Source: JBGOUJ01 sp041477005
Lineage (GTDB): Bacteria; Acidobacteriota; Terriglobia; Bryobacterales; JACQDG01
Assembly: GCA_041477005.1 (NCBI GenBank)
Contig: JBGOUJ010000565.1
Location: 1-5,156, forward strand
Reading direction: 5' to 3'
DNA length: 5,156 bases
This document shows positions 1-5,156 of this stretch, piece by piece. The stretch's first letter is position 1. Each line of letters starts with the position of its first letter. The notes beneath the pieces were generated by a model that saw only the letters and a program-made list of their open reading frames with translations, ran no database searches and was not told where the DNA came from. The translations under genes were made by a program, and so were the position numbers.

Positions 1-625
1 AGCTATTACGGCCAAGGGGGCGTAAGCGCGGACTTCGTGGGCATGGCCCGCTCCCTTCGAGAAGCGGCCCTGCCAGGTACGGCTCAGGTCCACTTCGACA
101 GGGCGGGCGGTAACGTTACGGCCGGCGCTGGCCCAGCGGTTGGCAAATGGAATGAAGCTGGCCTGGGAAGGGGCTGCCAAGGCGCCGATTCGTTCCGGCG
201 ACGTCGAGTGGCGTACGGTCGCTGTCGCGCTTCCGCACCGTGGCCCGGCCGATGAAAACGCATGGCTCCGGACGATTCAGGACTCGACAGCGCAGCCCCG
301 GGACCGTATCCGGGCGGCTCTCGATTTGGCTTGGCTGCGCCGCGTCCGATCCGGGCACAAAATCCAGCTCGCGTGCCTGCGCCTCGGGCCGGCTTACATC
401 CTGCACTTGCCGGGCGAGCTGTTTGTCGAGTACCAGCTCGCCGCACAGCGAATGCGCCCCAACGACTTCGTCTGCCTGGCGGCGTATGGAGACGACGGCC
501 CCGGATACATCGGCACTGAGATCGCTTACTCGCAGGGAGGCTACGAGACCGGCGTCGTATCGCGCGTTGCGCCCGAGGTGGAGGCGGTTCTCATGGCAGG
601 AATGCGGCGCCTGCTCGCGCCCTGA
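1..625 (+). pseudogene. neutral/alkaline ceramidase-like protein, 3' part, frame-broken
   Basis: The 5' end lies outside the window. From base 1 the first reading frame gives SYYGQGGVSADFVGMARS and continues to GGNVTAG (bases 106-126). The family-like sequence then resumes in the second frame as ALAQRLANGMKLAWE (from base 125) and runs to a TGA at 623-625. The C-terminal part contains LHLPGELFVEYQLAAQ, AYGDDGPGYIGTEIAYSQGG and VAPEVEAVL, typical, from memory, of secreted neutral ceramidase-like hydrolases of Acidobacteriota and Planctomycetota. Family members cleave or are predicted to cleave the amide bond of ceramide-type lipids; substrate here is unknown. In relatives I recall, AGKYNDG and a short NRP-type segment stand between the two halves, and here they are absent, so a small deletion with loss of frame is likely. 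A TTG at 140 could start the second half but has no clear ribosome binding site. A sequencing or assembly error is the alternative. The family call is moderate; the frame change is clear. Confidence -1.
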
Positions 626-654
626 GGATACCGCTAAGCGCACAACGCCGAGTG

Positions 655-1563
655 CTAGGGTTTTCTGTGTGACTCCGGGGCTCTGTGGCTGAAGCTCTTG
701 GCGCAACGGAAGCCGATGTTGGGGCTGCGTTCGGCCGGGCGGGCCCAACTGCGGTTGGCGCAGGTAAGGTATTTGGAGACATCGGCCCAGGAGCCGCCGC
801 GTAGAACCCGGTACATGCCTTTCTCCGGACCGATCGGGTTCCGAGCCGGCGCTCGCTGGTAGTAGTCCTTTTCGTACCAATCGGAGCACCATTCCCAGAC
901 GTTGCCGGCGATGTCGCAGAGTCCAAAATAATTGCGGGGAAATTTGCAGATTTCGCAGGGGCCGTCTTCGGCGCCGTTGAAACGGGCGTCGTCCTTGGTG
1001 GGACCGCGGTTGCCCCAAGGGTATTCCAGTCCTTCGGCCACGCCCCGGCAGGCCCGCTCCCATTCGGCTTCGGTCGGCAGGCGCTTGCCGGCCCAGCGGG
1101 AGTACGCCGCCGCATCGTCCCAGCTCACGTCAACCACGGGAAATTTCTCCTGGCCTACCGGGATCTTGCCCTGGGGCCAGTTGTAGGGCGGGCGATGCTT
1201 GGTTGCCTTCACGAACTCGGCGTATTGCTCGCTGGTGACCTCGTGCTCGTCGAGATAAAAGGGGTCGATGTGGATCGGCCGCACCGGCCGGTCGTCTTTC
1301 ATCAAGGTCGGAAACCACTTCAGATCATCGTCGGGCAGGGCGTGGGACCGGCCGCGCTGGAACTCGCCGCCGGGAATGAAGACCATGCCCGGCTCGGCCG
1401 CGCGAAGAGCCGGCAGAAGAGCCGGCAGAAAAAAGACCAGGGCCGCGAATACACGCGCATAAACGCGCCTGAGACAGCCCCGAGTGACACACCGCTTGGA
1501 TTCGCGCGGAGTCGCGTTCATTCGCGGCCAGAAGACTCTAGCCGTAAATCGACGAAATTTCAT
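655..1563 (-). CDS. secreted SUMF1/FGE-sulfatase-fold protein lacking the FGE catalytic cysteines
   Basis: A 302-residue protein of the formylglycine-generating-enzyme (SUMF1, C-type-lectin-like) fold. Seen in order: a hydrophobic segment FAALVFFLPALLPAL (residues 39-53) followed by RAAEP, a likely signal peptide; MVFIPGGEFQRG (60-71); DEHEVTSEQYAEFV (105-118); VVDVSWDDAAAYSRWAGKRL (143-162) with LPTEAEWERA; YPWGN (182-185); GLCDIAGNVWEWCSDWY (214-230); RVLRGGSW (252-259); GFRCAK (284-289). Aligned on GGS and GFRCA, the places of human FGE Cys336 and Cys341 are not cysteine (WADVSKYLT); the one Cys at 268 matches the next, structural cysteine. Oxygen-dependent formylglycine formation is therefore unlikely, and a binding or other modified role is possible. 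The ATG at 1563 overlaps the DUF1501 gene by 26 bp; the ATG at 1521 is an equally plausible start, and neither has a good Shine-Dalgarno. The N-terminal ~40 residues coincide with an inverted repeat. It is the last gene of the operon and converges on the ceramidase-like gene. Confidence -1.
   Translation of the reverse strand: MKFRRFTARVFWPRMNATPRESKRCVTRGCLRRVYARVFAALVFFLPALLPALRAAEPGMVFIPGGEFQRGRSHALPDDDLKWFPTLMKDDRPVRPIHIDPFYLDEHEVTSEQYAEFVKATKHRPPYNWPQGKIPVGQEKFPVVDVSWDDAAAYSRWAGKRLPTEAEWERACRGVAEGLEYPWGNRGPTKDDARFNGAEDGPCEICKFPRNYFGLCDIAGNVWEWCSDWYEKDYYQRAPARNPIGPEKGMYRVLRGGSWADVSKYLTCANRSWARPAERSPNIGFRCAKSFSHRAPESHRKP
1404..1430. repeat. 12-bp tandem duplication in a signal-peptide coding stretch
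   Basis: AGAGCCGGCAGA stands twice in a row (1406-1417 and 1418-1429), with matching bases on both sides giving 27 bp of 12-bp periodicity. On the minus strand it encodes LPAL-LPAL in the hydrophobic core of the SUMF1-like protein's signal peptide, so it lengthens that core by four residues without changing the frame. Confidence -1.
1441..1529. repeat. imperfect inverted repeat with GGCCGCGAAT ends
   Basis: GGCCGCGAAT at 1441-1450 is repeated exactly as its reverse complement at 1520-1529. Behind each arm come further CGCG-centred modules spaced about 9-10 nt apart (ACACGCG and AAACGCG on the left; on the right, read inward, GAACGCG and CCGCGCGAAT), so the pair resembles two facing copies of a CGCGAAT-N-ACGCG repeat around a ~70 bp core. 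The pattern resembles the intergenic CGCGAATnnACGCGAAT repeats I remember from many acidobacterial and PVC genomes. It lies wholly inside the N-terminal coding part of the SUMF1-like gene (residues ~12-41). Family membership is recalled, not tested. Confidence -1.
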
Positions 1564-2938
1564 CCGTGGGTATGAAGCCGTTGGGTCCCAGGGGATCTAC
1601 GTAGGTGTAGGTTCGCCCGGAAGGCGTGTTGCGGATTTCCTTGGTCCAGTCGATGCCCAGGGCGGAATACATGGTGGCCACCACGTTTTCCGTGCGCGGC
1701 TGCTCTTTGTGGTTCCAGCCGGTCTCCAGGCACTTGGCGCCCTGGGAATCCGAGCGGCCCAGGATCAGTCCCGGCTTGACGCCGGCGCCGGCGAACAGAG
1801 CCGGGTAGGTCTTGTTGTAATGGTCGCGGCCGGCCATGTTGTTCAACTGCCCGGGCGTGCGGCCGAACTCCGCCAGGCCGACGACCAGGGTTTCCTCGAG
1901 CAGGGTCTTCGAGGGACTGGTCTTCGAGCGCGTCGCCGCCAGATCCTCCAGCAGACTCGAAAAGGCCGGGTCAAACTCGCCGCACAGCATGTAGTGATTG
2001 CTGCTGGCCTTGTGGTCCCAGATCTTGACGTGATGATCCCAGCCGGGATGGCAGATGTGGATGTAGTGCGTGCCGGCGTCCTGGGCCAGAACGTTGCGGG
2101 CCAGAATACAGGAGACGCCGACTGAGGTGTTGCCGTAGCGCTTGCGATCGGCGTCGGGGATCTTGAAGGCGGCCGGCCAGCGCTCATCGGTGAGGAGCCG
2201 GTGGGCGGTGTCGTAAAAAGACTCGTAGCCCGCCATTTCTTTGCCGAGGCCGGCCACGCGCTCGCGCTCGGCGTTGCGCAGCTCCTCGAGCAGCCGCCAG
2301 CGCTCTTCGAGCAGCTCGACGGCCTTCTGGTCGAGCGCCATGCCCTTCACCGCCGACTCCGGGTTGATGTCCACCACCGAGAAGCGCGGCGGCAGAAAGC
2401 CGGTCGAGAGCGCGCCGGGAAAGGCCTTGTCCAAATTGAACGACATGTAGGTTGGGAATGTGTCGTTCTGGCGGCGGCGCGGCTCGAGCTCCATGGCAAT
2501 GACCGAGCCGACCGAAGGGATCTCGCGAGCGAAGGCCACGTTCAACTGGCGGCCGGTCTGGGTGTAATACTGGCCCCGGAAATGCACCTCCTCGTGGCTC
2601 AGCATGGAGCGGAGGATGGTGATCTCGTCCATGTGCTTTTCCAGGCGCGGGAACAGCGTGTGGGAAAGATTGAGGTCGGGCCGGACTTGGCGGACGTCGA
2701 GGTCCTTCGGCGTGCCGGGGTTTTCCTTGAAGTCGAAGGATTCGACATGACTGATAGCCCCGGAGAACTCGAAGAACAGAACGTTGCGGGCGTTGCCGCG
2801 GGGCTGGACCTTGGCCCCGCTCGCGCCGAGCTGCAGCGGCCACACGGCGTCGGCCGAGGCCGCCAGCAACCCCAAGCCACCCAGCTTCAGCAGATCCCGG
2901 CGGGTGCTGAGAACATCGCCAACAGTCTTACTTTCCAT
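1538..2938 (-). CDS. DUF1501 domain-containing protein, Tat-exported
   Basis: A 466-residue protein of the DUF1501 family, which belongs to the alkaline phosphatase/sulfatase-like superfamily; its reaction is not established. The N-terminus has a twin-arginine signal, STRRDLLKLGGLGLLAAS (residues 11-28), predicting export in folded form. The body opens with NVLFFEFSGAISHVESFD (52-69), the usual DUF1501 first strand. Family hallmarks follow: HPGWDHH (297-303), LVVGLAEFGRTPG (351-363), AGRDHYNK (369-376) and LFAGAGVKPGLILGRSD (381-397). The acidic and histidine residues of GWDHH and GRDHY sit where this superfamily binds metal, which I infer rather than see. A glutamate/arginine-rich stretch at about 205-240 is probably helical. 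The length is normal and the C-terminus complete (FIPTDEISSIYG). The start ATG is set by a GAGG 8 nt upstream. It follows the DUF1549/DUF1553 gene by 10 bp, the usual partner order, suggesting co-transcription and joint function at the cell surface or in the periplasm. Confidence -1.
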   Translation of the reverse strand: MESKTVGDVLSTRRDLLKLGGLGLLAASADAVWPLQLGASGAKVQPRGNARNVLFFEFSGAISHVESFDFKENPGTPKDLDVRQVRPDLNLSHTLFPRLEKHMDEITILRSMLSHEEVHFRGQYYTQTGRQLNVAFAREIPSVGSVIAMELEPRRRQNDTFPTYMSFNLDKAFPGALSTGFLPPRFSVVDINPESAVKGMALDQKAVELLEERWRLLEELRNAERERVAGLGKEMAGYESFYDTAHRLLTDERWPAAFKIPDADRKRYGNTSVGVSCILARNVLAQDAGTHYIHICHPGWDHHVKIWDHKASSNHYMLCGEFDPAFSSLLEDLAATRSKTSPSKTLLEETLVVGLAEFGRTPGQLNNMAGRDHYNKTYPALFAGAGVKPGLILGRSDSQGAKCLETGWNHKEQPRTENVVATMYSALGIDWTKEIRNTPSGRTYTYVDPLGPNGFIPTDEISSIYG

Positions 2939-2946
2939 ACGACTAG

Positions 2947-2951
2947 CCTCA
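2947..2951 (-). promoter_or_regulatory. Shine-Dalgarno TGAGG of the DUF1501 gene overlapping the upstream stop codon
   Basis: On the minus strand the TGA stop of the DUF1549/DUF1553 gene (2951-2949) is itself the first part of TGAGG, placed 8 nt before the DUF1501 ATG at 2938. This arrangement suits termination-coupled re-initiation and supports one shared transcript. Confidence -1.
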
Positions 2952-4802
2952 ATAGTTAAAGAAAAACTCCACTTGGTTGATGAGCGCCCACTGGAGGTTT
3001 TGCGCGCCCTCCAGCCGGTTCTTCTCGATCGCCGCCGCGGCGACCTGCTTTTCCGATTCTGACGGCGGCCGGCACAGCGTGGCCAGGAACATCTCGTCGA
3101 CGATGCGCGAGTTGTCCTGGTAGCTGTCGAGCAGCCGCTGGACGCGGCTATCCTTGGCCGCGAGCACGCGGTCGGTGACTACCGGCGATTGCATCAGCAG
3201 CAGCGGCTGCAGGGGCGAGCCGGCGAGCGGGCGCGGCGGGTTGTTGCGGTTCGACTGCCCGAACGTCTGCATGAAGTACTTCACGTCGCCGTTGCCGGCG
3301 GGGCCGCTCAGGTGCATGGCCATACCGGTCTTCTCCTCGCCGACCTTGAAGCTGCCGGGGCGGCTGGTGGCCAGAGCAATCGAATCGTGCAGCTCCTCGG
3401 CGGTCAGCATGCGGACGAACTTGCGGGCATAGTATTTTGTATAGGCATCTTTCCACTCCCCATCGAAGCGGGCCGAAAGCTGGTAGGCGTTGGAGCGGCA
3501 GACGGTAGCAAGCAGGTGACGCAAGCTGTAGTTGTTCGTCCGGAAATCTTTGGCCAGGGCGTCGAGCAGTTCGGGGTGAGAGGGCTGCAACTGCCAGCCG
3601 GCGGGAACGCTCTTCGGGTCCTGACGGGCCAGGTCGAATTCGTCGAACGGCTCGACGATGCCGAAGCCCATGAGCCTCGCCCAGAACAGATTGGCCGTGG
3701 CCCGGGAGAACTGGGGATTGGCCGTGAGCATTCGGCCCAGCTCCGCGCGCGGCTCGGCGCCGGGCTTGACCCGCTCGCCGGTCAACAGGAACGCCGGATC
3801 GTTGGGGCCGCCCCAGCGCGGGGTGCGGATCATGCTCACGCCCTTGGTGTCGTATCCCGGGGCATTGTCATCGATGAGGAACTCGCCCGACTGCGGCTTG
3901 CCGTCCTCCCAATACATCAGGTAGCGCGAGTGACCGAGGAACGAAGCGTTGCGGACGAAATCGGTTCGCGTTTTGCGGCTCAGCCAGACGTTGACTTTCT
4001 CCAGGTGGCCCTTGCCGTCGTGGCAGGATATGCAGGAGATGTTGACGCCGAGGAAGGTCTTGGCGTAGAGGACATTCAGCTCATCGTCGGTATCGAGCTG
4101 CTGGACCATGCCCAGGTCTTCCCCATCGTCGGGCTGCGGTTTGCCCTGCACGTGCTCGCGGGCGATGACGTTGGCGGCGGCCACCACGTGATTGCTCTTG
4201 GCCGAGGCGGCGATAATGGAGCGGGCCACGTCGTCATAGGGGCGGTCGACGCGGAGGTTTTCCCTCATCCAATAATGGAACAGGTTCTGCCCGCGGCCCA
4301 TCTTGCCGTTGGCGCGGAACAGGTCCATGAAGAAATAGGCCCACTTGTCGACATAGGCGTCGCTCGCGAGCAGCCGGTCGATCAGCTTGTCGCGCTTGGC
4401 CGGATCGGCGTCGGCGACGAAAGTCCGGATCTCCTCCGGGGTGGGGATGCGACCGGTCAGGTCGAGCGAGACGCGGCGCAGGAATTCGTTGTCCGAGGAA
4501 AGCGCGGCGTGGGGCACGCCCTCGCGCTCCATCTTGCCGAAGATGTACTCGTCGATGAAGTTGCGGCGCGACAGGCGCTCGGTGGAGGCCTTGGAGGCGC
4601 CAGCCGGCAGCGAGGGCGCGATGCGCTCGGTCAGCTTGCCCGCGTCGTTCGATTGGGGCGGCTGAAACAGCGACGAGTGCGCCTCGGCAAAGCGGTCCGA
4701 GGCCATGGATTCTTCACGAGCTTTCTGGGCGGGCTTGTCGGCAGCGAGAAGCAGACAATTACACACCAGCAAGGTAACGCCGGTCGTTGCGACGTGGCGC
4801 AT
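2949..4802 (-). CDS. DUF1549/DUF1553 (PSCyt2-PSD1) secreted protein with one CxxCH haem motif
   Basis: A 617-residue protein when started at the ATG at 4802, which has GGAGG 6 nt upstream; an in-frame TTG at 4820 lies upstream of that site and is rejected. Residues 1-20 (RHVATTGVTLLVCNCLLLAA region) form a Sec-type signal peptide without a good lipobox. The DUF1549 (PSCyt2) part begins at about residue 76 with RLSRRNFIDEYIFGKM and has RRVSLDLTGRIPTPEE (109-124). A single covalent haem-binding motif CISCH lies at 257-261, within the segment FLGVNISCISCHDGKGHLEK. The DUF1553 (PSD1) part runs from about 345 to the end, with ELGRMLTANPQFSRATANLF, KFVRMLTAEELHDSIALAT and FGQSNRNNPPRPLAGSPLQP. No N-terminal PSCyt1 cytochrome domain is present, unlike the longer planctomycete forms. 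Function is unknown in the family; a periplasmic redox or polysaccharide-related role has been guessed. It heads the three-gene operon, directly behind a strong promoter. Confidence -1.
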   Translation of the reverse strand: MRHVATTGVTLLVCNCLLLAADKPAQKAREESMASDRFAEAHSSLFQPPQSNDAGKLTERIAPSLPAGASKASTERLSRRNFIDEYIFGKMEREGVPHAALSSDNEFLRRVSLDLTGRIPTPEEIRTFVADADPAKRDKLIDRLLASDAYVDKWAYFFMDLFRANGKMGRGQNLFHYWMRENLRVDRPYDDVARSIIAASAKSNHVVAAANVIAREHVQGKPQPDDGEDLGMVQQLDTDDELNVLYAKTFLGVNISCISCHDGKGHLEKVNVWLSRKTRTDFVRNASFLGHSRYLMYWEDGKPQSGEFLIDDNAPGYDTKGVSMIRTPRWGGPNDPAFLLTGERVKPGAEPRAELGRMLTANPQFSRATANLFWARLMGFGIVEPFDEFDLARQDPKSVPAGWQLQPSHPELLDALAKDFRTNNYSLRHLLATVCRSNAYQLSARFDGEWKDAYTKYYARKFVRMLTAEELHDSIALATSRPGSFKVGEEKTGMAMHLSGPAGNGDVKYFMQTFGQSNRNNPPRPLAGSPLQPLLLMQSPVVTDRVLAAKDSRVQRLLDSYQDNSRIVDEMFLATLCRPPSESEKQVAAAAIEKNRLEGAQNLQWALINQVEFFFNY

Positions 4803-4808
4803 CGAGAG

Positions 4809-4813
4809 CCTCC
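4809..4813 (-). promoter_or_regulatory. Shine-Dalgarno GGAGG of the DUF1549/DUF1553 gene
   Basis: GGAGG on the minus strand stands 6 nt before the ATG at 4802. This strong match decides the start codon in favour of the ATG over the TTG at 4820, which lies upstream of the site. Confidence -1.
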
Positions 4814-4830
4814 GGGGCAAAACTGTTAAG

Positions 4831-4859
4831 AGTATGAAATATCAGGGGATGGATGTCAA
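4831..4859 (-). promoter_or_regulatory. sigma70-type promoter of the three-gene operon
   Basis: Read on the minus strand, a perfect -35 box TTGACA (4859-4854) is followed after exactly 17 bp by CATACT (4836-4831), which matches four of six -10 positions. Transcription would begin near 4824 and leave a leader of about 22 nt before the ATG at 4802. The stretch is AT-richer than the surrounding genes. The heptad array starts about 20 bp upstream of the -35 box. No operator palindrome is obvious. Confidence -1.
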
Positions 4860-4878
4860 TAGCGAGTTTACGGAAAGG

Positions 4879-5045
4879 CAGCAGTCAAGGAAGCAGCCGT
4901 CAGCAATCACCCGTCAGCAATCAGCCGTCAGCCAGCAGCAAGCAGCCGTCAGCCAGCAGCTTTCAGCCAGCAGCTATCAACCAGCGGCCGACAGCAATCA
5001 GCCAGCAGCAATCAGCCGTCATGTCAGCCATCAGCTAACAAGCCA
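4879..5045. repeat. degenerate heptanucleotide tandem array, consensus CAGCNNN
   Basis: From 4894 to 5019 there are 18 consecutive 7-bp units with no slip in phase, and 15 of them begin with CAGC. The three commonest units, CAGCCGT (4894, 4922, 4943, 5013), CAGCAAT (4901, 4915, 4992, 5006) and CAGCCAG (4929, 4950, 4964, 4999), occur four times each. Single variants are CACCCGT, CAGCAAG, CAGCTTT, CAGCTAT, CAACCAG and CGGCCGA. Out-of-phase flanking units are CAGCAGT at 4879, CAGCCAT at 5025 and CAGCTAA at 5032; CATGT at 5020-5024 looks like a unit with two bases lost. Similar 7-mer arrays (for example the STRR repeats of heterocystous cyanobacteria) are known from other bacteria. The array translates to Q/S/A-rich low-complexity sequence and I do not regard it as coding. 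Confidence -1.
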
Positions 5046-5156
5046 GTAGCCGGGGACAGAGGCGTGGGATGAGGGGCGCAGGTCGGGGGCTGGTGGCCGG
5101 GAGTTGGGCCGATGCACTTGCACCTCGCGATCATTCAACCCCAGGCGACGCCCGAC
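5046..5156. other. no recognisable feature
   Basis: This GC-rich end of the window, together with the operon leader, promoter and heptad array, makes up the gene-free stretch from 4803. I see no tRNA, terminator or convincing protein here. A minus-strand frame is open for about 42 codons and leaves the window, ending at TGA near 5034, but its sequence (proline- and arginine-rich) resembles no family I know. Confidence -1.

Noticed and set aside
626..660. Bidirectional terminator between the convergent genes
   Set aside because: The only pairing seen (AGCGCAC with GTGCT, followed by AGGGTTTT) needs a bulge and has a short stem and a poor T-run; I cannot support it.
1484..2125. A 213-codon + strand open frame over the DUF1501 gene
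   Set aside because: It lies opposite the conserved DUF1501 motifs and shows no family resemblance of its own.
4803..4820. TTG start at 4820 for the DUF1549/DUF1553 protein
   Set aside because: It lies upstream of the GGAGG site and only a few bases from the predicted transcription start; the ATG at 4802 is spaced ideally.
3189..4829. A 546-codon open frame on the + strand opposite the DUF1549/DUF1553 gene
   Set aside because: It is the antisense shadow of a clearly conserved minus-strand gene in GC-rich DNA; its product is low in recognisable motifs and has no ribosome binding site.
4879..5045. CRISPR-like array
   Set aside because: The units are 7 bp and directly adjacent, with no 25-40 bp repeats or unique spacers, and no cas genes are nearby.
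4705..5049. Open frames across the heptad array giving Q/S/A-rich proteins
   Set aside because: The array has a 7-bp period with no stop in the common units, so open frames arise automatically; the peptide is pure low complexity and starts inside the promoter region.

Overview
The window reads as a piece of a GC-rich bacterial chromosome, probably from Acidobacteriota (Solibacter/Bryobacter-like) or less likely from the Planctomycetota/Verrucomicrobiota group. This rests on gene content. A DUF1549/DUF1553 (PSCyt2/PSD1) protein lies next to a DUF1501 protein, a pairing expanded almost only in those phyla. The particular CxxCH segment (CISCHDGKGHLEKVNVWLS) resembles, from memory, the acidobacterial branch. 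No rRNA or other taxonomic marker is present, so the assignment is an inference.

Layout. Positions 1-625 (+ strand) hold the 3' part of a neutral/alkaline ceramidase-like gene. It is broken by a reading-frame change at about 121-130, where a short conserved segment also seems to be missing. Convergent to it, after only 29 bp, is a minus-strand block of three genes read from right to left: a DUF1549/DUF1553 secreted c-type-haem-motif protein (4802-2949), a Tat-exported DUF1501 protein (2938-1538) and a secreted SUMF1/FGE-sulfatase-fold protein (1563-655). The first two are 10 bp apart and the last two overlap by 26 bp, so they probably form one operon. A good sigma70-type promoter (TTGACA, 17 bp, CATACT) and a GGAGG ribosome binding site precede the first gene and fix its start at an ATG at 4802.

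Upstream of the promoter (4879-5045) lies a degenerate heptanucleotide tandem array, CAGCNNN, with 18 consecutive units in perfect 7-nt phase. The last ~110 bp show nothing I can support. A second repeat, an inverted pair of GGCCGCGAAT-type arms (1441-1450 and 1520-1529), lies inside the 5' end of the SUMF1-like gene and encodes much of its odd N-terminal extension.

How the genes may work together: all three operon products carry export signals, so the operon probably makes a set of extracytoplasmic proteins. The biochemical role of DUF1501 plus DUF1549/DUF1553 pairs is not established as far as I know. The SUMF1-fold member lacks the two catalytic cysteines of true formylglycine-generating enzyme, so it should not be annotated as a sulfatase-maturing enzyme. 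I see no clear previously undescribed defence or mobile system. The best leads are the two repeat families and the broken ceramidase-like gene.
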